A stretch of DNA of 64,000 nucleotides, taken from positions 868,001 through 932,000 of the forward strand of contig ML978130.1 in NCBI GenBank assembly GCA_010015805.1, given 5' to 3'. Below the pieces are notes generated by a model, which worked only from the letters and a program-made list of their open reading frames with translations, had not been told where the DNA came from and made no database searches. Positions 1 to 9,894 of the stretch are shown in pieces. Within the stretch, counting starts at the first letter, position 1. Each line of letters starts with the position of its first letter. Made by a program: the position numbers and the translations under genes. The stretch is from Rhizodiscina lignyota (Eukaryota; Ascomycota; Dothideomycetes; Aulographales; Rhizodiscinaceae).

Positions 1-1393
1 CGCGGGTGAAGTCGTAGTAGAGTATACTTAACCAGACAGCTTCAAAATCCGTATCCATTTTCACAGATGAATATATGGCGAATATCCTTTCCTTTTCAAT
101 GTGACTCGTCATTCCCTCGTCATTATTTTCTCTCGAAAATATTTCAGCAAGCAGCATATGGAAAATGAAAATGTGGACGTGATTAACGTGAGGTTCTGTT
201 GGACGAAGGGACGCGTGAGTTCTCAGAAGCTCGCTGAGGCTGTGAGATAAAGGGGTTCTCAAGCGATATATATCGTAAGGTTCGTATGCGATATCCCGGG
301 GCCCTCGGCTAATGACCGTTCGTTTGATACGTGCTCCATCTGTATATTGCTGCAAAAGGTGTTTGACAATGGTCCAATGCGATTCCTCGGAAGCTGTTCT
401 CGCACAACACAGAATGAGCCAGATCCTAATTTTGTCCTTGCGTGAGCACAATGAACAACTAACAGAAGTAGCGAAGTGTCGCAAAAGAAGGACATAGAGA
501 GTGAAGGCTTCTCTAGGTTCTTGCATGACTGTAAAGAAGTCGGCAGCATGCTTTATTTCACAGAGGTGATCCAAACTGAAATCGTCAGTATGATCGCGCG
601 CCTCTGCTGAAATTGTCAGGCAAGTCTGCATCGGGTCGTTGTCCTGTGTCAATGGACCGCTTATTTGCCTCTCCTCGAAGTGACAAAGTCCACTACAATT
701 TTGGTCGTCGGAAGGTCGTTCGACCTGATGAACATACTCTTCTTCATTCTGTGTCTCCGCAGCTCCAGTGTCGGAAGCCAATTCATTCCAATTCAGTGAA
801 CATATGTTGTCCGGCGCGTGTCGAACACGTTTTCGTGGTGCAGAATAAGATTCGCCAAGCGAGTGCTGCCGTTTTACGTGCTCGCCTGTTGCCGATTCCG
901 AGATTTCATGAAATCGTGCACTGTCTCCGTGATCCAGCGGCTCTTGTGATTTCATACGGCATTGCTGAATCTCGGTCGCTGTTGAATAAGAATGGGGTCC
1001 ACGGCACGATGTGTCTTCATGAACCTTTGGTTGCTCCAATCTTGTACTGCAGACCTGATCGTTCACTGCAGGACTTCGAGTTGATGCATTGTACTTGCTG
1101 AACCCCCATTTTTTAAATTGTCGAATATACTGATTATTCCTAAGACCCGAAAGGGACGCGTGTCAATGATGGAAACGTAGTGATAGGAGGAACCTCTGCA
1201 AAGGGATTACTTACGTAGCTATAAACTGATGGACTTTTTCCATATGTTCTATAATGGCCGCAAGGGTCTGGTGTTCCACCAGATAGAATTGACGGAGTTC
1301 TTCCTTGAAGTCTTCCCATTTCTGTTCATGATGTCTCTCGGCATACTTCTTAGGCTGCGTTACCCATTCGAAGTCTTTTAAAGAGGATGCCAT
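1..1393 (-). CDS. Clr5-domain protein, 5' part only (runs off left edge)
   Basis: Two exons are visible: 1393-1215, then a 75 bp GTAAGT...TTAG intron (1140-1214), then 1139 to the window edge. The second exon stays open for all 379 codons I translated, which is strong evidence of coding. The N-terminus (residues about 20-75) has the pattern of the fungal Clr5 domain: W-x2-FK, then a leucine/methionine helix ending HMEKVHQF, then after the intron NQYIRQFKKWGFSKYN, the typical Q-Y-x-R-x-KKWG-x-K ending. The rest (residues 80-439) is polar, then has hydrophobic helices near residues 270-320, with no family I recognise. The start ATG sits in a good CCATGGC context. Clr5 domains are found at the N-terminus of many fungal proteins and are thought to bind DNA or act in heterochromatin, but the role here is unknown. 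The intron interrupts the domain at the same place and phase as in the Clr5 gene at 37561. Confidence 0.8.
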
Positions 1394-2389
1394 GGATACA
1401 CAGGGAATGGTCGTAAAATTGCAAACATGATCAATCCAGAAACGGAGTGAGCAGGAACCGTAGGAGCCTCGATGGTTGCACTATGGCAAGTTCGGTTTGC
1501 GAATTCTTCTGAACGTTAGCATTAGGTACATTATTAACAAGGACGCACTTCCTTATTGGTTAACAGCCTTGTGGAAGACGCTGCCCCTGCCGCTGAGTTT
1601 TGAAAATTTGCATTCCCTATTTCGTGTTAGCCTGTCTCATGTTCCTTCAGCCTTGCGATGTGGCGGCGCCCGACTCCTTTCTCCATCAGCCAATCAACGT
1701 TATTATCTAACAATTTGCATTTCCTATTGTAGTATGGATCATTACCAGACTTCTACTGCTTGGATAGGTTTATGTCTTCACCGCTTGTCTTCCATGAGGC
1801 AGATGAAAGCTGTGGCCCTCGTCGACGGCACCTGTGGGAATTCAAAATCATCTCAGGCTGACGAGAACCGACTGTCAAGTGTTTGGAGTAGTTGCCTGAT
1901 CTTGCATTTCCAATGTAGGAAATGAAATATTCGAATGATGATAGATTTAAGGAGGCCTTTGCATCCACGGAGACTGTGGTAGTGATCTCATTATCTAGCC
2001 TTTCCTTCCTCTCTACCTGACATTAGCAAATTGTGTTTTGGGACGAGCTATTCCAGTCTTTTCATATTCCTCATGGCAAACGAACAGTCTCAAGCAAATC
2101 AGTACGAGCGCCATGTGCAACTCGCACACGTTGGTTCTTGGGTTGATGCCAATGGTGGCGGTCAATCCACTACGTACTCATCAGCGGCGGCCTCCGGGGG
2201 TGCTGAAAAGATACCCAATCCATCTAATACCCGTGCCCGCGATGGCACTGTCTCGTCTGCACCGAGCAGGCAAGGCGTTTCTCATCAAGCCTCGGTGCTG
2301 GCGAATGGGAGGGCCGCGGAGAGCGACAAAGAAATCAATAATCATGATGGTAAGGTAAAATCGATTTGAGAACAGCGTCGAAGAAAATG
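1394..2389. other. Intergenic, no firm gene
   Basis: Short open frames occur on both strands (for example 1476-1925 + and 2031-2369 +), but none shows a motif, a plausible splice partner or a domain. It includes the promoter region of the leftward Clr5 gene. Confidence 0.4.
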
Positions 2390-3261
2390 CTAAAATCGTG
2401 ACAGGTGGTCATTGTGCCGGCTATGGGATGCAAAGATGGATTCAAGAGCCTCTAAGAGATGCGCCATATCCTTACTCACGACGTACTGATGCGCTTGGTA
2501 GTGGCGCAACTGGATCGCAGGACTCGATCCCTTCTTCGACGATCGCAGGAGGACGGCGGGCTGGGACTTGAAACAGAGCAATTCATTCAGAAAGACATAT
2601 GAGACGGTGTTAAAGAACTCAGGGGATGAATTAGGCCAAATATGGTAGATTAGACCTTTAAGATAAGGAACTAGTAGAGAGATACATTTTGGAAGTTGAA
2701 CAGAGAATCTCACTGCTCTTGCATGAAATTGGGGATACGTCCCGGCGCATTGTATGTGCGAACCACATCCAAGCAGATAAGGTCGCATGGAGGGTCGTAA
2801 ATTGACCGAAAGCTTCGAGATTCTTTTCTTATTGTTAGATGTTTTCCAGTTTCATAGTTCGCGGCTTGGTTCTGGATATCGACTCGGTAATGACGAACCC
2901 AGGAAATATCTTTGAAGTGCTAGAGCTGCTCACCAGCGATTTAGTCACCCTCGAGCTAGCGAAGCAGTGCGTATCGGCCTGAAAGCCCCATGGCAAACGA
3001 AAATGACAATCTCTGGAATATCTGGTCCATGTGCTTTTGTATACTGCTGTTGAATGTGACTATGAACTCCGCAATGTCCAACCGAAAAGTCTCCACGCGT
3101 TCGACGGTGGCAGTGCGCGCTAAAATTGCACGCAGACCCCTGCTCGATTGGCGTGGCGATCGGCGGCGGACGTTTGTCTTGGCAAAGCCTTGCGTATGCT
3201 TGTGGCACGCGTCAGGGCGTTTCGTGGAGGCGGAGCAGCGTTTCAATAAATGTGAGGCCAC
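2390..3261 (-). CDS. Possible multi-exon gene, unknown
   Basis: The minus strand carries two coding-like stretches, about 3261-2956 and 2788-2390. The second has a protein-like run (EFFNTVSYVFLNELL, then a basic segment and an amphipathic helix MAHLLEALESIF). Between them are donor-like GTGAGC/GTGAGA and acceptor-like AACAATAAG/CTTAAAG sequences, but I could not fix a unique phase-consistent model. No domain is recognised. It may be a real small gene, a decayed one, or chance open frames, so the extent is approximate. Confidence 0.22.
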
Positions 3262-3346
3262 GCAACGTCAGCGCTCAAAGCAAGAAACCTTCATACCTAT
3301 GTAAACCCATACTCTCGCTCGCAAACTACACCACCAATCGTTCATC

Positions 3347-4277
3347 ATGGCGCCCTTCCCCTCGTTCGAAGCCGCCCGCTCGCTCACCACCGACTTGTTG
3401 ACCAACCGAAATGTCCAACTCGCGAGGCGCACAGCCATCTCGGGGACAGTCGAAGTCGCAAAACGCGCGGCTCCAGTTCTGGTTGCTCGCAGTTTGAGCC
3501 ATGTGAACAAAACTCAGGCTATTACGCTTGCTATCATAGCCGTCTATGTTGTTGTTATCGCCCTTCTCTGGAATCTGCCCTTCGTTCGATGGAGTTTATG
3601 GCCTTTCAAGGTTCGTGGAGCCCTCTACAAGACGGATTACGAAACTAACATATGTGTAGATGCTTGTCATCGCATTCCATGAATTTGGTCACGCAATTAC
3701 AGCCTGCTGCACGGGTGGCAGAATCGAGTCCATCACCCTCGACCCTCGCGAAGGCGGAGCCACAAAAATGCGCGGAGGAATTAGTGCTATCACACTACCG
3801 GCTGGATACTTGGGATCGTCTCTCATAGGCGCGTTGCTCATATTCTGTGGGTTCGACATCGTTGCCTCCAAGGTAGCCAGTATCGTCTTGGGCGTCTGCT
3901 TTCTGCTCACTCTCTGGTGGGGCCGAAAGGACTGGCTTACAATCCTTACGGTGCTGCTCGCAGTCGGACTGCTCATCGGATGTTGGTTCATCGCACATGC
4001 TGAACCTCTGCGGTTCGTGGTGCTCTTCATTGGCGTCATGTCCGCATTGTACAGCGTCTGGGATATCTGCGACGATCTTATCCTCCGCAAAGTCAATTCG
4101 TCCGATGCGAGTGTCTTTGCCAAGCGCTATGGTGGTTCCTCGGCATGCTGGGGTGTCATGTGGGCCTTTGTGGCCGTCATTTTTATGGCAATCGCCATCG
4201 TGGCCGGCCTCGCAGCTTTCCCCGAATCATTCTCAGAACAAGAGGATGATTCGAAGGACTTCATTCCAACACGCTAA
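3347..4277 (+). CDS. Peptidase M50B-like integral membrane protein
   Basis: Two exons, 3347-3610 and 3660-4277, flank a 49 bp intron with a good GAAACTAAC branch site before TGTAG. The join keeps phase 0 and gives 293 residues. Residues 95-99 read HEFGH, the HExxH zinc-binding motif of M50-type site-2 proteases and their M50B-like relatives. It lies at the start of a chain of about five to six hydrophobic segments (roughly 58-80, 130-150, 155-190, 195-215 and 250-275), and one further segment precedes it in exon 1. The glycine-rich GGRIESITLDP stretch after HExxH fits the family. M50B-like proteins of fungi are uncharacterised; an intramembrane protease role is inferred from the motif. The C-terminus is acidic and probably cytosolic. 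The donor GTTCGT is not consensus, but no other join keeps the frame. Confidence 0.88.
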
Positions 4278-5195
4278 TTGAGCGGTTATCCTTACGACCT
4301 TATACCTCTCCATAGAGTTATGCGTTCTATCTATCGGTGCTATTGAGAGATACAAGGAGTTGTGGAGGAGAAAGGGATGGCAACGTGGCGATCCCTTGCA
4401 GCCGCTTCCGGAATTTCATCGTTCAAGCAACACGAATTCTGGACAGCACGAAGCGCGTGCGAAAGCTAGTTCACGACCAGCCGCTACGGATTCCCTCTGA
4501 AGCAATATCATTATGCTTTATATCATAAAGCTAAACTTCGGAGTACACCGCCATTGCTATCGCATGGAAGTAATATAAGAAGATCAGGCTGTGGGGTGCG
4601 GAATTCCCATCAGCGACCTGCTGATTCATATGGACACGTCTCTTGGGAAGACTCTCGAAGCTTCTCTAGTCTAGTATTAATATTGAGGCAGTGCTTCAAT
4701 AGCTTTTATTAATCGGCCGGGACCAACGAGAGCAGAGAATGGGAGGCAAGCGGAGTTGTTGGCGCTGGGAGTCGAGGGAATTTGTCAACTTACTGACCGA
4801 TTTTGGCGCGTATGCATAGCCTAGTTAGGCTTCGCTGGAGAAGCAAAGTAACTTCTTTGAAATTGAAACCTGCTGTATGACAGCCTGACGAAAGAAACTC
4901 CGAATAATTCAACCTTAAGTCCGTGTATCTTATTAGATTAGTGACTAAGACAGTGGACGCTAAGAGTTACATGTATACCAATGATAACAAAGACAGAAAA
5001 TTGATTTATTCATGAGCTGATGCAGACTACTTCATCAAATTCAACATGGAAATGCTGTATTTGCGGCTCGGGGGTTTACTCCCTTTTTGGGACAGACCCA
5101 CTTTTCCCCATCCTCGCCCGTGTCCTCACCAGATGAGACTCACGGCACGCGCTGTTACACTGACGTACGACCTCATTCGAAGCTAGAGAGACAAA
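4278..5195. other. Intergenic region, AT-rich, promoter of methyltransferase
   Basis: No gene is seen. A perfect 7 bp inverted repeat (GCTTTAT, 3 nt loop, ATAAAGC) lies near 4513-4529, about 240 bp after the M50B-like stop codon. The last 150 bp before 5196 are the likely promoter and leader of the methyltransferase. Confidence 0.5.
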
Positions 5196-5945
5196 ATGCC
5201 ATCTCAGTACGACAAGATTGGCAAGCGCTATGCTAGCATGCAAGATATGCCTGCTGATGCCCCAAATATCCCCAGCGTACTACGTGTTCTACCGAACGTG
5301 AAAGGCCTCAACTGCCTCGACCTGGCCTGTGGACTGGGCCGATACTCTCGCTTGCTGGTTGAACATGGCGCTCAGCGAGTCGTCGGCATAGACTTATCGG
5401 ATGGCATGATCAACGCGGCAAAGGAACTGGCTACGGATCTACCGCCAGAGCAGCGCGAGAGGCTGGAATTCCGCACGGGAGATTGTAGCAAACCTATCAA
5501 CATCGAAGGAGGACCTTTCGATTTGATAATTGCAGCATGGCTTCTGAATTATGCTCCAGACTACGAATCTATGCTGTCTACGTGGCAGAACATCTATCTC
5601 AATCTCAAACCGGGTGGACAGCTAATCGCCATTGTACCGAAGCTCAATATGAGCATGGAGACTCCCCTTGACGATCGCTACGGAGTAATCGTCGAAGCAA
5701 TCGAGAAGGTCAAGGACGGCTGGAAATGTCGTCTCACCGCATACACCGATCCACCAATCTCTTTTGAGCCATACCATCTATCTGGAGAAGTGTATGAAAG
5801 ATCCGCACGCGAGGCTGGCATGGTCGACCTTCAATTGCACTCTCACGTCTTTCCGGAGGATGAGAGAAAGTACAGTGGGTTTTGGGACGTCTACAATGAG
5901 AGGCCACACTTTGAAATCATGATGGCACGACGACCCGAAGTATAA
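5196..5945 (+). CDS. Class I SAM-dependent methyltransferase
   Basis: A single exon encodes 249 residues. Motif I is LDLACGLGRYSRLL (residues 41-54, the Gly-rich SAM-binding loop), followed by the acidic end of strand 2 in VVGIDLSDGM (around residues 62-71). A motif IV-like DLIIAAWLLNYAP and a post-motif NLKPGGQLIAIVP complete a Methyltransf_11/25-type fold. The substrate cannot be told; small-molecule methyltransferases of secondary or xenobiotic metabolism look like this. It ends 17 bp from the 3' end of the oppositely transcribed lyase, so the two form a tail-to-tail pair. It may belong to the metabolic block that follows, but nothing shows co-regulation. Confidence 0.85.
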   Translation: MPSQYDKIGKRYASMQDMPADAPNIPSVLRVLPNVKGLNCLDLACGLGRYSRLLVEHGAQRVVGIDLSDGMINAAKELATDLPPEQRERLEFRTGDCSKPINIEGGPFDLIIAAWLLNYAPDYESMLSTWQNIYLNLKPGGQLIAIVPKLNMSMETPLDDRYGVIVEAIEKVKDGWKCRLTAYTDPPISFEPYHLSGEVYERSAREAGMVDLQLHSHVFPEDERKYSGFWDVYNERPHFEIMMARRPEV

Positions 5946-5962
5946 ATGTCGTGGTACATTGA

Positions 5963-7372
5963 CTATTTTGCTTCCTGAACTTCCTTCAACACCAGGTTAA
6001 CCATGGCCTCGCTGAGGCCAAGATAGTTTCCTGGATCACAAAGCGCCTTAAGCTCATCGTCCTTCAGACCTGCCTTCTTAATCTCTTCGTTCGCTAGGAG
6101 GAGCTCGAGCAACGATTTATTCTCCAGCTGTGCTTGCCGACACAGATCATAAACGATATCATGAGCGTACTGTCGACCGAGGCTCTTTCCGAGACCCATC
6201 ATTACTGCCTCCGACACGATTGCGCCTCTCGACATGTCCAGGTTCCGCTGCATCCCTTCCTCGTCGACTTCAATACCATCCATCAAATATGCGGTTTGCT
6301 TTAGGCACGCATGGCTCAGTGCGCATATCTGCGGCAGCATGATCCACTCGATCTGCCACGGACCAGTGCTTCTTTCATGGTCTGCATTCACGGCCTCGAT
6401 CATACCGCCCGTCATAGTACGGACGCTGCTCGCCATGGCGTGGATGTACGCGCATCCAACAGGATTGCGTTTCTGCGGCATGGTGCTGGAGCTGCCCCGA
6501 TGAGCAACATACGGCTCGCTCGCTTCGCCAACTTCGGATTGCATCATCAGCTTCAGGTCCGTCCCGAACTTCGCGCACGTTGATGTGAGGATTGCAAGAT
6601 AGCAGGAGAACTCTGCAAAGTTGTCGCGCTCTGTGTGCCATGCTATGCTCGGGACCGCAAGTTCCAGCTCTTCTGCTAGCAAGCGCTGACACCAAAGGCC
6701 CACCGGCTCGTTCGTCTCTGATTTTGGTGGAGGGCCGTACGAAGATGCTTCAGAGAGTGTAGCAAGCGTGCCAGCTGCGCCGGAGAATTCGAGAACGAGC
6801 AAGCGAGGTTTCATCTCTGCAAGTCGTTGCTTGTGCCTCTGGAATGTTGCGAGCAATCTTGCCATTTTGAAGCCGAATGACATCGGAACTGCTTGCTGCA
6901 AGTTTGACCTGGCTGCCATTGGCGTGGTTTTGTACTTCTCACAGAGCTTGACAAGTGCATTGGTAATATCATCCAACGCTTGCTCCACCAGCTGAATCGT
7001 GTCTCGAACTTGCAACACCGCAGCCGTATCTGTGAGGTCTTGCGTGGTCGTGCCCCAATGCGCCCACTCTCCCAACTTGTCTTCTACGATGTTAACTTTC
7101 GCGACCAACTGCTGCACCATCGGCAGAATAGGATAGCCAATCTTCTCCGTCTTGCGCCGTAGCTCTTCAAAGTCGATATGCTCGAGCTTGCAATGCTTGA
7201 CGATCTCATCGGCTGCATTCTGCGGAATGATGTTCAATTTCGCCTGAACCTTTGCCAATGCAGCCTCGAATTTGAGGTAGTAGCCAGTTCGAGATTTATC
7301 GGACCATATTGCTGCAATTTCGGGCGTAGAGAACGTATTGTGAAATACGTACGAATCTATGACTGTCGTCAT
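5963..7372 (-). CDS. Fumarase/aspartase superfamily lyase (PcaB / adenylosuccinate lyase type)
   Basis: A single exon encodes 469 residues, normal for the superfamily. The three conserved regions are present: C1 AHWGTTTQDLTDT (residues 104-116, substrate-binding TxQD), C2 AARSNLQQAVPMSFG (153-167), and the signature loop GSSSTMPQKRNP (293-304) carrying the catalytic serine. C2 has Asn where many superfamily members have the general-acid His, as in the PcaB (3-carboxymuconate cycloisomerase) side of the family. This argues against a true purine-pathway adenylosuccinate lyase. Such enzymes cleave C-N or C-O bonds of succinyl compounds with release of fumarate, or cyclise muconates. Its neighbours (NmrA-like, Zn2Cys6, MmgE/PrpD) suggest a catabolic role. 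The exact substrate is not readable from sequence. Confidence 0.9.
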   Translation of the reverse strand: MTTVIDSYVFHNTFSTPEIAAIWSDKSRTGYYLKFEAALAKVQAKLNIIPQNAADEIVKHCKLEHIDFEELRRKTEKIGYPILPMVQQLVAKVNIVEDKLGEWAHWGTTTQDLTDTAAVLQVRDTIQLVEQALDDITNALVKLCEKYKTTPMAARSNLQQAVPMSFGFKMARLLATFQRHKQRLAEMKPRLLVLEFSGAAGTLATLSEASSYGPPPKSETNEPVGLWCQRLLAEELELAVPSIAWHTERDNFAEFSCYLAILTSTCAKFGTDLKLMMQSEVGEASEPYVAHRGSSSTMPQKRNPVGCAYIHAMASSVRTMTGGMIEAVNADHERSTGPWQIEWIMLPQICALSHACLKQTAYLMDGIEVDEEGMQRNLDMSRGAIVSEAVMMGLGKSLGRQYAHDIVYDLCRQAQLENKSLLELLLANEEIKKAGLKDDELKALCDPGNYLGLSEAMVNLVLKEVQEAK

Positions 7373-8637
7373 AATGAAGACGAGCTTTGAGACCTCCTTC
7401 CGAGATGATCAAGGGCGGCCGCCTCAGGGTTTGAAGTTTTGCGAATTAATTTGAACAAATACCAGTAACCACGGTGGCTTAAACTTTCAGACACAATTAG
7501 AACTATCAATCTCACACGTCAAGATTCCATTTCAGGGAGAGATAATTGGGCCAATCCCTATTGATGTATAAATCCCCGGATCACCGCCCCGCGGAGCGTC
7601 AAACCCCGCGTTGTGCAGGGGTGGGTAATAAAGTAGAAGGCAACCCTTGAACCTGTCTAGGAGATATTATCCGAGAGGCAGAAGGTGATCCATCTACCGT
7701 TAACTTAAAGCTCTAAACATGATCTACGTTTATGTAGCTACATCGTGAAGTCTATCTTCCTCAATTTCAATTCATGTTCACTTCACTTCACTCGTAGAGG
7801 TCCTCATACACAAATAGCTTTGATGATGGCATCTGTGTTCACTGATACAGCATCGTTAATTGAAAGACTCTTGCGCAACTTTTAGACTTTATACTGTCGA
7901 CAGGAAATCATGTTGCGCCTGCACCTTGCGGAGATGGGTATTCGAACTGCTCCCGAAGAGTTACCACGAAGCCTTCAAGCCTATGACGAAGCTCAAGAAA
8001 CTGAATTCTGCTAACAGTAACCTCTGGCTTTCTAGCATAAGGGCGTATCCCGTACAGCTCAGGCTGTGAACGTATTATGGCAATTAAAATCCGTAGCCAG
8101 ATTCAACCCAGCATAGTTCGCTGCCTCAGCTTTAAAGGCCTTTATGCAGATGATCCGACTTAACCGCAGCAATCCGAAGGCACTAATAATTCAGACATCA
8201 TTTGATGAATCTAGGCCGCTAACATAGGCTCGTGATTGTCACAGATATCAGGCGCGGACCAGTAACGATTCTGAAATCGGATTTCTCACACGGGTCAAAC
8301 ATCTCGAGTACGTTCATCGATCCAGCTTCTTCGCAAATGGGCAGTAGCAGCGTAGTAGTCCGTGTCGTATATTCGCTCAATGTCTTTGTATTCATGTAAG
8401 GGAATATTATTGCCCAATTGCGGGTTTAGCTCTGCTGTTTGTCGATGGAAGAAGTTATTTGCCAGTCTTATTGTTCGAGCAAGCGTTCGAAAATAGCAAA
8501 GTCATAAGAGGAACTACTTTTCTGATCAGCAAGTCCCAAACCTGACAAAAGAACGTCATTTATGTTGCGTGAATGCTATTTCTTCCCCAAAATTATTACT
8601 CCGAGTGTGGCAAATAATAAATTCGAACGTTGTAGTC
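7373..8637. other. Intergenic region
   Basis: No coding signal is seen. The part next to 7372 is the lyase promoter. A 69-codon open frame at 7860-8069 has no recognisable feature. Confidence 0.45.
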
Positions 8638-9141
8638 ATGTCTCTAGCTGTTGGAATTGGGGTCAGCGTCGCCGTGGCATTTGCAATAGCAGGTCTGATA
8701 GCTATAGCAATATATTGCGTACATTGGCATACGGAAAGCGTTGTGGGCACTGGAAGTAGTCGAACAGGGGGGGCAGCGCCGCCATGGCCTACACCACCAA
8801 GGACAGCACGGCCGGGACCAGCACGGCCGAGACCAGCACCTACTCCAGCACCACCAAGGACAGCACTACCGGGACCAGTACCTACTCTAGCACCTGCTCC
8901 AGTACCTGCTCCAGTACCTGCTCCGGTACCACCAAGGACAGCACCACCGGGACCAACACCGCCGGGGCCAGCACATACTCCAGCACCCGGAGTGTCTGCT
9001 GCAGCGAACGCAAACAATGATGGGGATGCAGTGCGGGCTCCGGAGGTAAATCGACCAGACGACAGACGCGCTGCACCGGCTGAGACGGAAGAAGGATGGG
9101 GAGCTCAATTATTCCGGTTTCTTTTTGAGAGGGCTCCTTAA
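8638..9141 (+). CDS. Small single-pass membrane protein with Pro/Ala-rich tail
   Basis: 167 residues from the ATG at 8638. This start is preferred over the upstream 8569 ATG because it puts the hydrophobic segment first. Residues 4-28 form one strong transmembrane helix of Ala, Val, Ile and Gly. Residues about 45-125 are a low-complexity Pro/Ala/Thr/Arg tract made of short imperfect repeats (PAPVPAPVPAP and PPRTA units), and the C-terminus is polar with an amphipathic end (LFRFLFERAP). No family is recognised. The repeat tract is a minisatellite, so length probably varies between strains. The other frames across the repeat are also open, so translation of this frame is an inference from the membrane segment and the start. 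Confidence 0.45.
   Translation: MSLAVGIGVSVAVAFAIAGLIAIAIYCVHWHTESVVGTGSSRTGGAAPPWPTPPRTARPGPARPRPAPTPAPPRTALPGPVPTLAPAPVPAPVPAPVPPRTAPPGPTPPGPAHTPAPGVSAAANANNDGDAVRAPEVNRPDDRRAAPAETEEGWGAQLFRFLFERAP
8785..8995 (+). repeat. GC-rich coding minisatellite
   Basis: Imperfect tandem units of about 12-15 bp, built on ACCAAGGACAGCAC, CCGGGACCAGCAC and ACCTACTCCAGCACC/CCAGTACCTGCT variants, run through the centre of the small membrane-protein gene. All units are multiples of three in effect, so the host frame stays open. Confidence 0.7.
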
Positions 9142-9894
9142 CGTATATGAACGAGCATCGAATAGTGTAGGTGAAAAAAGGAAGAAATACAAACACGTAT
9201 GTGTTACCAAAGGTATCTGTTTGTGCTCTTGTGTACTAACGAATAGGCGTTGATAGCGTATGTTTGGCTTCTGGTACCAATCGTTTGCTGTGTTGGGCTG
9301 AGCCATGATGCAATGCCTATTAGGCATGTTTGCATAGTTCGCTATTTTTAAGTGGGTCCTACTCTTGGCATACACCCGACTAGGTTAGTTGTTTTTTGGG
9401 CCATTACATCAGCAAAATCTTACTCGGCTCAATCTCGGCTCATTCTTGCTTAGTACCCTCCTTGGCAAGTAACCACTTATGGATTGGCTTTGCCGCCTCA
9501 ACAATACATCGGTGAGTCGTCCATAGATAGCCAACAGCCTTACCCCTTTTGGATCGTGTTCGCCTCAGTAGTGGGGGCCCACGCTATACTCTTTTTGGCA
9601 CGTGTTCGTCAATGTCTTCCAGACGCCTAACATACAACTCTCACGAGTAGTCATATAATGACCTGTAAAAGCCGGCTAGATCCTGTTGATGTTGATTTAT
9701 AATTCAATTCTATGTTGGACTGCCTCTGGAATGTCCGAGGTGTTCCAGCTTGATCCGGGTTGTGTCGAGGTATAAGAGGCAGTCGAGGGATGCCCTCTGT
9801 CTCTACACAACTGTCCATCCAGATCATCACCTCACAGGCCTATTGGAAGCCCCACCCTCCCCACACTATATTATCCCCGTCAACCGAAATCAAA
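9142..9894. other. Intergenic region, promoter of NmrA-like gene
   Basis: No gene is seen. The 60-150 bp before 9895 are CT-rich (ACCTCACAGG...CCACCCTCCCC), typical of a fungal leader. Confidence 0.45.

Noticed and set aside
4513-4529. Perfect 7 bp inverted repeat GCTTTAT-ATC-ATAAAGC
   Set aside because: Too short to mean much in a eukaryotic spacer; no companion signals.
8556-9017. Gly/Ala-rich minus-strand frame (GTGAGTGAG type)
   Set aside because: It is the reverse of the Pro/Ala minisatellite and has no membrane or signal segment at its start.
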